64,000 nt of DNA, from contig NZ_AUAX01000001.1 of assembly GCF_000428945.1 (NCBI RefSeq), positions 434,001-498,000 of the forward strand, read 5' to 3'. The position numbers were made by a program, and so were the translations under genes. Position 1 is the first letter of the stretch. Each line of letters starts with the position of its first letter. The DNA comes from Hamadaea tsunoensis DSM 44101. Its GTDB lineage: Bacteria > Actinomycetota > Actinomycetes > Mycobacteriales > Micromonosporaceae. Shown in pieces: positions 27,567-35,124 of the stretch. A model generated the notes under the pieces. That model saw only the letters and a list, made by a program, of their open reading frames with translations. It had not been told where the DNA came from and did not search any database.

Positions 27567-28445
27567 TCAGAGGGCGTCGAGGAGGGCGAACTCCGCCGGC
27601 GACAGCTTGATCTCCCCGGCCGCGATGTTCTCCTCCAGGTGCGCAGGGTTCCCCGTGCCCGGGATCGCCAGCACATGAGGTCCCTTGTGGAGAGTCCACG
27701 CGATGCGTACCTGGGCGGGCGTCACACCGTGGGCCTGCGCGATCGACACCACGGCGGCCTCGTCCGGTGCCGAGCGGCCCGAACCGCCACCGGTCGCCGC
27801 GATCGAGAAGAACGGCACGAACGCGATCCCCGCCCGGCCGCACGCCGCGAGGATCTCCTCCTGACTCGGCGTACGCGCGCCCAGCCCGTACCGGTTCTGT
27901 ACGCAGACCACCGGCGCGATGGCCTGCGCCTGGGCGAGATGCTGGGGCCGGATGTTGGAGATCCCGAGATGCCGGATCATCCCCGCCGTACGCAGATCCG
28001 CCAGTGCCCCGAAATGCTCCTCGATGGAGTCCAGCCCCTGCTGCCGGAGGTTCACGACGTCCAGATGATCCCGGCCGAGCTGGCGGAGGTTCTCCTCGAC
28101 CTGGCCGCGCAGCTGATCGGGGCGGGCCAGCGGCAGCCACTCACCGGACGCGTCGCGCCCCGGACCGACCTTGGTCACGATCACGAGATCGTCCGGGTAC
28201 GGGCCCAGCGCCGAGTTGATCAGCTCGTTCGCCGACCGGATCGCCGAGAAGTAGAAGGCGGCGGTGTCGATGTGGTTGACGCCCAGCTCGACCGCCCGCC
28301 GAAGCACGGCGATCGACCGGGCGCGGTCGCTCGGCGTACCTTCGTCGAACGCGGCGCTCCCCGTGAGCCGCATCGAACCGAACCCCATCCGGTGAACGGT
28401 CCTGTCCCCCAGCTGCCAAGTACCCGCCGCACCAGCGAAGATCAT
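27567..28445 (-). CDS. Aldo/keto reductase
   Basis: 292-residue AKR-type oxidoreductase. It carries the catalytic tetrad pattern: Asp and Tyr in HIDTAAFYFSAIRSANELI, Lys in DLVIVTKVG and the His position in HLDVVNLRQQGLD, where a Gln-containing loop replaces the usual His-containing pattern. The NADPH site is AIPGTGNPAHLEENIAA. It reduces carbonyl compounds; the substrate is unknown. The start ATG at 28445 is the first plausible one. The 3' end carries a 68-bp element. Confidence 0.93.
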   Translation of the reverse strand: MIFAGAAGTWQLGDRTVHRMGFGSMRLTGSAAFDEGTPSDRARSIAVLRRAVELGVNHIDTAAFYFSAIRSANELINSALGPYPDDLVIVTKVGPGRDASGEWLPLARPDQLRGQVEENLRQLGRDHLDVVNLRQQGLDSIEEHFGALADLRTAGMIRHLGISNIRPQHLAQAQAIAPVVCVQNRYGLGARTPSQEEILAACGRAGIAFVPFFSIAATGGGSGRSAPDEAAVVSIAQAHGVTPAQVRIAWTLHKGPHVLAIPGTGNPAHLEENIAAGEIKLSPAEFALLDAL

Positions 28446-28504
28446 GGGTCGGAGTGTTGCATACTCCACCCGTCGGCACGCTCGCCTACCCTTACGGCAT
28501 CGGC

Positions 28505-28516
28505 TAATGTGCATGC
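28505..28516 (+). promoter_or_regulatory. Leaderless-type promoter -10 (TAATGT)
   Basis: TAATGT at 28505-28510 followed by six bases and an ATG at 28517. That ATG opens a 16-codon ORF which ends two bases before the hydrolase start. Confidence 0.5.
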
Positions 28517-28567
28517 ATGGCGCGTGCGGCGGATCCGGGGACGACCGTGGTCCGGGCCTGGGGTTGA
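28517..28567 (+). CDS. Possible leader peptide (16 aa)
   Basis: Short ORF MARAADPGTTVVRAWG, too small for standard gene calling. It has a leaderless-type -10 exactly six bases upstream, and its TGA is separated from the hydrolase ATG by only two bases, an arrangement suited to translational coupling. It could be a leader peptide or the start of an N-terminal extension in another frame. Speculative. Confidence 0.3.
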   Translation: MARAADPGTTVVRAWG

Positions 28568-28569
28568 GG

Positions 28570-30021
28570 ATGCAGACCAGCCCGGACAGCATCTGGATCG
28601 CCGAGACCGCGACCGGCGTCGTGGTCGCCCGGATGCGGGCCGGTGAGGCGCTGCTCGTGGTCGACCGCCCGGCGCTGGGCCGGTTCCGGGAGAAGCGGCC
28701 GCTGGCGATCCAGGGCGACAGCCCGGTCGTCGACGACGTCGCGCTGCACCGGGTCTCGCCCCTGCCGTCCCGGATGTCCGAGGTCTCCGGCTGGTACGAG
28801 GACGACGACGGCCGCGTCCTGCTGCTGACCCACTTCCCCGAGGCGTACTTCGGCGAGCCCATGATCCTCGTGGCGGAGGGCGACAGGGTCACGCGCGCGT
28901 ACGCCCTCGGCGAGACGCGCATGCTCACCGAGGAGGGGATGTTCCTCGAACTCGACGACGACGGCCTGCGCGTCACGAGCGACTACCTGGTGACCACGCT
29001 GCGGCGCAGCCCCCGCTTCCGCGAGCGCTACGTCACCTTCTACGCCGGCGACGACCAGCTCGCCGGCACGGTGATCCTCCCCGCCGGCACCGGGCCGCAC
29101 CCCGCCGCCGTCTTCCTGCCCGGCGCCGCGGGCGGCCAGCGCGACTTCGGCCGGCTGCACGTGCGGCCCCTGCTGGAGGCCGGCGTCGCCGTCCTGCTCT
29201 TCGACAAGGCCGGCCACGGCTTCTCCGACGGCACCGATCCGTCCATCTTCGACCAGGCCACCGCGGCCAACGCGGCCATGCGCCTGCTCGCCGACCTTTC
29301 CGAGATCGACGGTACGCGTATCGGGCTGGCCGGGTTCTCCAACGGGATGTGGGCGGCCCCGATGGCGGCCGCGCGCGCCGAGACCGCGTTCATCGCCGGC
29401 GTGGGCGCCCCCGGTGTCTCGATGGCCGAGGCGGAGGTGCACCGGCGGACGAAGGTGCTGCGGGAATCGGGCATCAGCCTGGGCACGGTGGCGGCCGTCG
29501 GCGACGCCTGGCGCTGCATCTTCTCGATCGTCGGCGAGGGCCGGTCGGCCGCCCTCGAGGAACGCCTCGACCGGGCGATGACCGTCATCGGCGCCGCGGC
29601 GGACCTCGACGCGTACGAGATCCCGGACTTCGTCCGCGAGAACCCGATGCTGTCGCCGATCCCCCCGCTGATGCCGGTCGCCGACCTGGTCGGAATGCTC
29701 GACGACCTCCGCGATCCCCAGGTCGCCTACGATCCGGCGACCGACTACGAGGCCGTCGGCTGCCCGGTCTTCCTCCAATATGGATCGGACGACACGAGCG
29801 TACCCGTGGAGGCTTCGATCGAAAGGATCGAGCGCGCGGTGGCGGAGGCGGGGCAGGACGTGACCGTGAAGGTGTACCACGGCCTGGAGCACCTGCTGAA
29901 CGTGCTGCCCAAGGAGGTCGTGGGCCTGACGCCCGAGGGCCTCATGTACGGCTTCCACCGCTTCCGCTACGGCGACGGGGTGCTCGCCGACCTCACGGAG
30001 TGGCTACGCGCGACCCTCTGA
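28570..30021 (+). CDS. Alpha/beta-hydrolase with N-terminal extension
   Basis: 483-residue serine hydrolase of the dienelactone-hydrolase/acyl-peptidase type. Residues 1-150 form a beta-rich N-terminal domain of unknown role. The hydrolase core begins near 155 (AGTVILPAGTGPHPAAVFLPGAAGG). The nucleophile elbow is GLAGFSNGMWAAP (Ser), an acid lies in YGSDDTSVPVEA (Asp) and the His is in VYHGLEHLLN. There is no signal peptide, so it is cytoplasmic. The ATG at 28570 follows GAGG closely; upstream in-frame codons lack support. Confidence 0.88.
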   Translation: MQTSPDSIWIAETATGVVVARMRAGEALLVVDRPALGRFREKRPLAIQGDSPVVDDVALHRVSPLPSRMSEVSGWYEDDDGRVLLLTHFPEAYFGEPMILVAEGDRVTRAYALGETRMLTEEGMFLELDDDGLRVTSDYLVTTLRRSPRFRERYVTFYAGDDQLAGTVILPAGTGPHPAAVFLPGAAGGQRDFGRLHVRPLLEAGVAVLLFDKAGHGFSDGTDPSIFDQATAANAAMRLLADLSEIDGTRIGLAGFSNGMWAAPMAAARAETAFIAGVGAPGVSMAEAEVHRRTKVLRESGISLGTVAAVGDAWRCIFSIVGEGRSAALEERLDRAMTVIGAAADLDAYEIPDFVRENPMLSPIPPLMPVADLVGMLDDLRDPQVAYDPATDYEAVGCPVFLQYGSDDTSVPVEASIERIERAVAEAGQDVTVKVYHGLEHLLNVLPKEVVGLTPEGLMYGFHRFRYGDGVLADLTEWLRATL

Positions 30022-30040
30022 CGGATCATCGTTGTATTTG

Positions 30041-30060
30041 ATCATGAATTAGTTCATGAT
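30041..30060. promoter_or_regulatory. Operator-like palindrome of the toxin-antitoxin promoter
   Basis: ATCATGAA-TTAG-TTCATGAT, perfect 8-bp arms. Its right end (CATGAT, 30055-30060) is a -10-like hexamer six bases before the antitoxin ATG. This placement fits autorepression by the antitoxin. Confidence 0.6.
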
Positions 30061-30066
30061 TGGGCC

Positions 30067-30564
30067 ATGACCATAGAAGCAACCCTGCAGTGGTCGGATA
30101 TCGCTCGAAATCCCCGCGAGGTCGCGGCCACCGTCGAACGCGAGGGCGAAGCACGTCTGGAGCGCCGAGGTGAAGGCTCAGCGTTCATCCTCATGACGGC
30201 GAGCCGCCATGAGGCGGCGAGCACCGGCATGCGCATCGCGCAGAGCTTGCTACGGAACGCCATTACCCATTCCAGCAGGCTCGGCGATCTTGACAGCCTG
30301 CTCATCGACACATTTCCTTGGCTCCGATTCATCCCGGAAAGCCATCGTCATGAGTTCGCCCCGGAGTTTGTGGCCACCTACGAAGCATGTAGCGAGCTGG
30401 ACGTGTGGACCCCGCTGCAGAGTCTCATGAGGGAGTGGAAGGCCACCGCCGCCATCTACGCCGATCCCGTCCTGGCGGCCAAGCTCCAGGGCCCGTTCGA
30501 CGACGACCTCGGCCAGGTCATGGCTCCCGAGGTGGTGTCCGACGATGCCGGCCGGAAGGAATGA
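30067..30564 (+). CDS. Phd/prevent-host-death-like antitoxin
   Basis: 165-residue protein. The first 45 residues (LQWSDIARNPREVAATVEREGEARLERRGEGSAFILM) match the Phd/YefM-type DNA-binding fold. The longer C-terminal part with WKATAAIYADPVLAAKLQGPFDDDLG is the toxin-binding region typical of actinobacterial members of this group. The 3' end overlaps the next gene by 20 bases. Probably represses its own operon through the adjacent palindrome and neutralises the downstream toxin. Confidence 0.78.
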   Translation: MTIEATLQWSDIARNPREVAATVEREGEARLERRGEGSAFILMTASRHEAASTGMRIAQSLLRNAITHSSRLGDLDSLLIDTFPWLRFIPESHRHEFAPEFVATYEACSELDVWTPLQSLMREWKATAAIYADPVLAAKLQGPFDDDLGQVMAPEVVSDDAGRKE

Positions 30565-30898
30565 CCGAGCCGCGCCGCCGCGCAGAGCAGGTGGTTACGA
30601 GGTCAGGTTCGCCGGCAAGGATGCCGCCGACGGCTGGGAGGAACTGGCGCGGGTCGCCGGCAATGCCCTGCGGACGGCTTGGGACACCCTCGACGGCCAT
30701 CCACTGACCCCGATCAACGGCGACAGGCATCATCGGCTGAAGGCCGGCTTCGCGACCGTGACGGTGCGCGGAAAGGTTCTCGAACAGTGGCAGTACGAGG
30801 TGACGGCGGGCGGCCGCATATGGTTCGGCGTCGACCCGCAGGACATGATCGTGTGGATCACGTACGCCTCGACCAGGCACCCGAAGGCGACGGACTAG
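30545..30898 (+). CDS. RelE/ParE-superfamily toxin-like protein
   Basis: 117-residue protein paired with the Phd-like gene. The pattern is that of RelE/ParE-like toxins: YEVRFAGKDAADGWEEL, HHRLKAGFATVTVRGKVLEQWQYEVTAGGRIWFGVDPQDMIVWIT, ending in THPKATD-like TRHPKATD. The start ATG at 30545 lies inside the antitoxin 3' end, so the genes are translationally coupled. Its stop codon overlaps the stop of the convergent transposase, yet the C terminus looks complete. The likely action is mRNA cleavage or gyrase poisoning; which one is not determinable here. Confidence 0.75.
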   Translation: MPAGRNDRAAPPRRAGGYEVRFAGKDAADGWEELARVAGNALRTAWDTLDGHPLTPINGDRHHRLKAGFATVTVRGKVLEQWQYEVTAGGRIWFGVDPQDMIVWITYASTRHPKATD

Positions 30899-31893
30899 CT
30901 GTTCTGTCCCGTGAGGTTGGGTATCCGGCTGGCGGGTGGTAGGCCTCCGAGCGCGGTGTGCGCGCGGTGGTGATTGTAGGTGTGTAGCCAGGGGCCGAAC
31001 GCTTCGCGGCGTTCGGTCTCTGTGCGGTAGGGCCGGGCGTAGGCCCATTCGTTGAGCAGGGTTCGGTTGAAGCGTTCGACTTTGCCGTTGGTCTGGGGCC
31101 GGTAGGGGCGGGTGCGTTTGTGGCTGACGCCTGCTGTGGCCAGGGTCTGGGCCCATAGACGTGAGCGGTAGCAGCTCCCGTTGTCGGTCAGTACCCGCTC
31201 GATGTTCACTCCGGCCGCGGCGAACCAGGCGTGGGCGCGGGTGAAGAACGCCGCGGCGGTCTGCTGGGTCTCGTCGGGCAGGATCTCGCTGTAGGCCAGG
31301 CGGGAGTGGTCGTCGACGGCGTTGTGCAGGTAGCTGTAGCCGAGGTTGGGTCGGCCGTGGACCTTGCGTGGGCGGTCGGGGTCGCGGTGGGCGGAGCTGT
31401 TATGGCCGCCGTCGGCGCGGCCGTGGATCTTGTGGCCGCCGCCGTCGGGGATGTTGCCCATCTTTTTGATGTCGACGTGGATCAGTTCGCCGGGCCGGTC
31501 GCGTTCGTAGCGGCGCACGGTGCGGCCGGTGGCGCGGTCGAGGTCGGCCAGCCGCGCGAGGTTGTAGCGGGTCAGGACGCGGTGCACGGTGGCGGGGTTG
31601 AGGTGGAGTAGGTAGGCGATGCGGGCCGGGCCCCAACAGCGGATGACGCGGACCTTGATGATGCGTCGTTCGGTGCGGGTCGGGGTGCGCTGTGGGCTGT
31701 GATGGGGGCGGCTGGATCGGTCGGTCATGCCCGCTGGCCCGTGTTGCCGGTAGCGGTCGGCCCAGCGTCGGGCGGTGGTGTGCGAGACCTGAAAACGCTC
31801 GGCAGCACGGCGAGGCGGCCAGTTGTCCTCGACGATGCAGCGGGCCAGGCGTAGCCGGCCGGTCTCGGACAGGGGTGCGTTACGGTGGGTCAT
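30895..31893 (-). CDS. IS481-family transposase
   Basis: 332-residue DDE transposase. An N-terminal double helix-turn-helix (residues 10-60, ending WADRYRQHGPAGMTDRSSRPHHSP) precedes an integrase core with Asp in LIHVDIKKMG, Asp in AVDDHSRLAY/LTDNGSCYR and Glu in TNGKVERFNRTLLNEWA. The C-terminal YNHHRAHTALGGLPPASR motif is typical of IS481. The reading frame is intact, so the element may be active. It is convergent with the toxin gene, overlapping it by four bases. Confidence 0.95.
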   Translation of the reverse strand: MTHRNAPLSETGRLRLARCIVEDNWPPRRAAERFQVSHTTARRWADRYRQHGPAGMTDRSSRPHHSPQRTPTRTERRIIKVRVIRCWGPARIAYLLHLNPATVHRVLTRYNLARLADLDRATGRTVRRYERDRPGELIHVDIKKMGNIPDGGGHKIHGRADGGHNSSAHRDPDRPRKVHGRPNLGYSYLHNAVDDHSRLAYSEILPDETQQTAAAFFTRAHAWFAAAGVNIERVLTDNGSCYRSRLWAQTLATAGVSHKRTRPYRPQTNGKVERFNRTLLNEWAYARPYRTETERREAFGPWLHTYNHHRAHTALGGLPPASRIPNLTGQNS

Positions 31894-31975
31894 GCGAGGG
31901 CCTTCCGGTCAGGGCGTGCGAGTTTGGTCGCTACACACCCAGCCAGAAGGCCCTCCATCTTTCAAGATCTACAGC
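30895..31975 (-). mobile_element. IS481-type insertion sequence (ends approximate)
   Basis: Contains the intact transposase plus about 80 bp of upstream DNA. I could not find convincing terminal inverted repeats or a target duplication. TGT at about 30900 and ACA at 31971-31973 are the best candidate tips but share little beyond those three bases. The left end lies at the stop codon of the toxin gene. Confidence 0.6.
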
Positions 31976-32012
31976 CCGTGGTCCCCGTCACCAACCTCCA
32001 TGGGCAGTACAA

Positions 32013-33134
32013 CTAGCCACCGCTGTCGTCGTGCTCGGCGTCCTGCGGGACCGCTTCGGAGTCGCGGTCGTCGAGCCACCCGTAGGGCAGCACCACCTTG
32101 GCCGGCGCGTTCGTACGCCCTCGCGGCTGCCCCAGGTTCGCGACCGGGAACGGCGCCGCCGGGTCGAGCTTGCCGAGCAGGTCGTCGAGTTCCATGAGCG
32201 ACGACGACATGGCCATGGCCTGGCGCAGCTGGGAGCCGACCGGGAAGCCCTTGAGGTACCACGCGACGTGCTTGCGGAAGTCGGTGACCGCCTCGCGCTC
32301 CTGGCCCCACCATTCGACGAGGAGTTCCGCGTGCCGCCGCATGACGGACGCGACCTCGCCCAGGTTCGGCATGACCCGGTCCGGCCGCCCGGCGAACGCG
32401 GCGGCGAGGTCGGCGAACAGCCAGGGCCGCCCGAGGCAGCCGCGGCCGACCACGACGCCGTCGCAGCCGGTCTCCTTGACCATGCGCAGCGCGTCGTCGG
32501 CTTCCCAGATGTCACCGTTGCCGAGGACGGGGACGTCGAGGGCGTCCTTGAGGGTGGCGATGGCCGCCCAGTCCGCCTCGCCCGAATACCGCTGAGCCGC
32601 CGTACGCGCGTGCAGCGCGACCCACTTGACGCCGACCTCCTGGGCGATCAGGCCCGCTTCGACGAAGGTCAGGTGGTCGTCGTCGATGCCCTTGCGCATC
32701 TTGATCGTGACCGGGATGCCGGCCGGGGCCGCGGTGTCGACGGCCGCCTTCACGATGGACCGGAACAGGTTCCGCTTCCACGGGATGGCCGAGCCGCCGC
32801 CCTTGCTGGTGATCTTCTTGACGCTGCAGCCGAAGTTCAGGTCGATGTGGTCGGCGAGGTTCTCCTCGACCACCCGGCGTACGGCGCGGGCGGTCATCTC
32901 CGGGTCGACGCCGTACAGCTGCATGCTGCGCGGCTGCTCCTCGGGGGCGAACTCGATCATCTTGTCGGTCTTGGGGTTGCGGACCGCCAGCGCGACAGTG
33001 GTGATCATTTCGCACACGTAGATCCCGGCGCCCTGCTCCCGGCACAGCCGGCGGAAGGCCACGTTGGTGATGCCCGCCATCGGCGCCAGCACGACGGGCG
33101 GGTCCACGACGTGGGAGCCCAGGGTCAAAGTCAC
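32013..33134 (-). CDS. dusB: tRNA-dihydrouridine synthase
   Basis: 373-residue Dus enzyme that reduces uridines in the tRNA D-loop using FMN and NADPH. Visible motifs are VVLAPMAGITNVAFRRLCRE, the catalytic Cys in DLNFGCSVKKITSKGGGSA, the FMN-phosphate region GNGDIWEADDALRM and GVVVGRGCLGRPW. I chose the GTG at 33134, which has TATCCT (33141-33146) six bases upstream and begins just before the conserved core. An in-frame start 17 codons earlier is less likely. Confidence 0.94.
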   Translation of the reverse strand: MTLTLGSHVVDPPVVLAPMAGITNVAFRRLCREQGAGIYVCEMITTVALAVRNPKTDKMIEFAPEEQPRSMQLYGVDPEMTARAVRRVVEENLADHIDLNFGCSVKKITSKGGGSAIPWKRNLFRSIVKAAVDTAAPAGIPVTIKMRKGIDDDHLTFVEAGLIAQEVGVKWVALHARTAAQRYSGEADWAAIATLKDALDVPVLGNGDIWEADDALRMVKETGCDGVVVGRGCLGRPWLFADLAAAFAGRPDRVMPNLGEVASVMRRHAELLVEWWGQEREAVTDFRKHVAWYLKGFPVGSQLRQAMAMSSSLMELDDLLGKLDPAAPFPVANLGQPRGRTNAPAKVVLPYGWLDDRDSEAVPQDAEHDDSGG

Positions 33135-33208
33135 CCGTAGAGGATACCCGGGCGAGTCGGGTGTGATCGCGGTCACGGATGTCACGGATTCCCGGGCTGT
33201 CTTGTCCC

Positions 33209-34132
33209 ATGGGCATGAACACGCAACCCATGGGCATGAACACGAACCAGACGGTCATCGTGGCCGGCGCGAGCGGCGTCTTCGGCCGGCACGTCGTGCG
33301 TACGCTCCGGGCGGCCGGGCACACCGTCCTCGGGCTGGGCCGCCGGGAGGGCACCGAGATCCGGGCCGACCTGCTGGACCGGGCGGCCCTGCTGCGGGCG
33401 GCCGACGGCGTACGCGCGGACGTGGTCGTCCACGCCGCGACGGCGCTCAGCAAGCCGCCGATGTCGCACAAGGGCATGTACGGCACCGACGACCTGCGGG
33501 TCGCGGGCACCCGGAATCTGATCGAGCTGGCCGGCGTCGTGGGTGCCCGCCGGTGGATCGGCGAGAACATCGTGTTCGGCTACGGGTACAAGGACTTCGG
33601 CGGCCGGGTCTTGACCGAGGCCGACCCGTTCGGCGGCACCGATCCGGACGCGGGCCTCGCCCGGCATCTGGAGGGCATGCGGGTCAAGGAGAACCTCCCG
33701 GTCGAGGCCGGGCTGGACGCGGTCAGCCTCCGGTTCGGCCTGTTCTACGGCCCCGGCGGCGCGACCGAGAGCCTGGTGGCGATGCTGCGCAAGCGGCAGC
33801 TGCCCGCGTTCGACGACCACGGCCGCGTCCTGCCCTGGATCAACCTGATCGACGCGGCCAACGCCGTCGCGGCGGCGATCGAGCACGGTCGGGGCGGGGA
33901 GGCGTACAACATCGTCGACGAGTCGCACCTCGGCTTCGGCGGCGCCGTACGCACGGTCGCGGCCGCGTACGGGACGCCGAAGCCGTTCACGATGCCGGCG
34001 CTGTTCACCCGCGCGCTGCCCTACCTGCGCAGCATGCTCACCACCAACATCACGGCCGACACCGCCAAGGCCCGCCGTGAGCTGCGCTGGGCGCCGGTCT
34101 ATCCGACTCTGCCCGACGGGCTCGAGCACTAG
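33209..34132 (+). CDS. NAD-dependent epimerase/dehydratase family protein
   Basis: About 307-residue extended short-chain dehydrogenase. The Rossmann motif is VIVAGASGVFGRHVV. The catalytic Tyr/Lys region is weak (GYGYKDFGG), and the substrate is unknown. The N terminus holds a 21-bp duplication: CCCATGGGCATGAACACG occurs at 33206-33223 and 33227-33244, so ATGs at 33209, 33215, 33230 and 33236 are all possible starts. The next gene is an ECF41/SigJ sigma factor, and oxidoreductases or epimerases are common neighbours of that class, so this may be its target pathway. Confidence 0.85.
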   Translation: MGMNTQPMGMNTNQTVIVAGASGVFGRHVVRTLRAAGHTVLGLGRREGTEIRADLLDRAALLRAADGVRADVVVHAATALSKPPMSHKGMYGTDDLRVAGTRNLIELAGVVGARRWIGENIVFGYGYKDFGGRVLTEADPFGGTDPDAGLARHLEGMRVKENLPVEAGLDAVSLRFGLFYGPGGATESLVAMLRKRQLPAFDDHGRVLPWINLIDAANAVAAAIEHGRGGEAYNIVDESHLGFGGAVRTVAAAYGTPKPFTMPALFTRALPYLRSMLTTNITADTAKARRELRWAPVYPTLPDGLEH

Positions 34133-34142
34133 GCTGGCGGCC

Positions 34143-35018
34143 ATGGTGGACTCCGCGGTCTTCACCCGGCATCGGCGGCTGCTGTTCGATGTGGCGTACC
34201 GGATGACCGGCAGTGTCGCCGATGCCGAGGATCTCGTCCAGGAGGCGTGGCTGCGCTGGTCCGCCACGGACGAGAGCACCGTCGCCAACCCGCGCGCGTA
34301 CCTGGTGCGGACCGTCACCAACCTCTCGCTCAACCAGCTCACCTCCGCGCGGGCGCGCCGCGAGGCGTACGTGGGCCCGTGGCTGCCCGAGCCGCTGCTC
34401 ACGCAGCCCGACTCCAGCCAGGAGGCCGAGATGGCCGAATCGATCTCGATGGCGATGCTCGTCGTCCTGGAGACCCTCACCCCCGTCGAGCGCGCGGTCT
34501 TCCTGCTGCACGAGGTCTTCGGCTACGCCCACGGCGAGATCGCCGACATCCTCGGCAAGTCCGAGGTCGCCGTCCGGCAGACCGCCACCCGCGCCCGTGC
34601 CCACGTCGCGGCCCGCCGTCCCCGGTTCGACACCGACGATCGCGTACGCGTGGAAGCCACCGACCGGTTCCGCGCCGCCTGTGCCGGCGGCGACCTGAAC
34701 GCGATGATGGAGCTCCTCGCCCCGGACGTGGTCCTCTGGTCCGACGGCGGCGGCATCGTCACCGCCGCCCGGCGCCCGCTCGTGGGGGCCGACCACGTCG
34801 CCCGGTGGATGCTGGGCGTCATGCGCAAGCCGGAGTCCGCCGCGGCCGAGTTCGGGCCCGCCCTCGTCAACGGGGAGCCGGCGATCGTCGGCTACTACGG
34901 CGACCAGCCGGTCGGCACGATCCACGTCGAGGTCGCCGACGGAAAGATCACCGAGGTACGCATGGTCGTCAACCCCGAGAAGCTCGCCGGCCTGCGCCGC
35001 CCCGACCCGCGTTCCTGA
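34143..35018 (+). CDS. sigJ: ECF41/SigJ-type RNA polymerase sigma factor
   Basis: 291 residues. Sigma region 2 (FDVAYRMTGSVADAEDLVQEAWLRW) and region 4 (LTPVERAVFLLHEVFGYAHGEIADILGKSEVAVRQTATRAR) are followed by a C-terminal SnoaL-like domain (residues 180-285) with AACAGGDLNAMMELLAPDVVLWSDGGG-type sequence. This is the ECF41 architecture, in which the SnoaL-like tail modulates activity and no separate anti-sigma factor is needed. TAGGCT at 34130-34135 lies seven bases before the ATG and overlaps the epimerase stop. It likely controls the adjacent oxidoreductase gene. Confidence 0.93.
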   Translation: MVDSAVFTRHRRLLFDVAYRMTGSVADAEDLVQEAWLRWSATDESTVANPRAYLVRTVTNLSLNQLTSARARREAYVGPWLPEPLLTQPDSSQEAEMAESISMAMLVVLETLTPVERAVFLLHEVFGYAHGEIADILGKSEVAVRQTATRARAHVAARRPRFDTDDRVRVEATDRFRAACAGGDLNAMMELLAPDVVLWSDGGGIVTAARRPLVGADHVARWMLGVMRKPESAAAEFGPALVNGEPAIVGYYGDQPVGTIHVEVADGKITEVRMVVNPEKLAGLRRPDPRS

Positions 35019-35024
35019 CCGTCC

Positions 35025-35099
35025 ATGGCAGGTCGGGTTATGGCAGGTCGGGTTATGGTAAGTCGAGTTACCATAACCCGAGTTACCATATGCCGAGAA
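35025..35099. repeat. 15-bp tandem units forming a 14-bp-arm palindrome
   Basis: ATGGCAGGTCGGGTT is repeated at 35025 and 35040 and as ATGGTAAGTCGAGTT at 35055. ACCATAACCCGAGTT (35070) and ACCATATGCCGAGAA (35085) follow. TCGGGTTATGGTAA (35048-35061) and TTACCATAACCCGA (35068-35081) form a perfect stem with loop GTCGAG. It lies between sigJ and the ATPase gene, and may be the sigJ terminator or an operator. Confidence 0.85.
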
Positions 35100-35124
35100 G
35101 GACGTGACCAGGGGAGGCGACCAC

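Noticed and set aside
30895-31975. Terminal inverted repeats and target duplication of the IS481-type element
   Set aside because: The best candidate tips (TGT/ACA) share too few bases, and no flanking duplication was visible, so only approximate limits are given.
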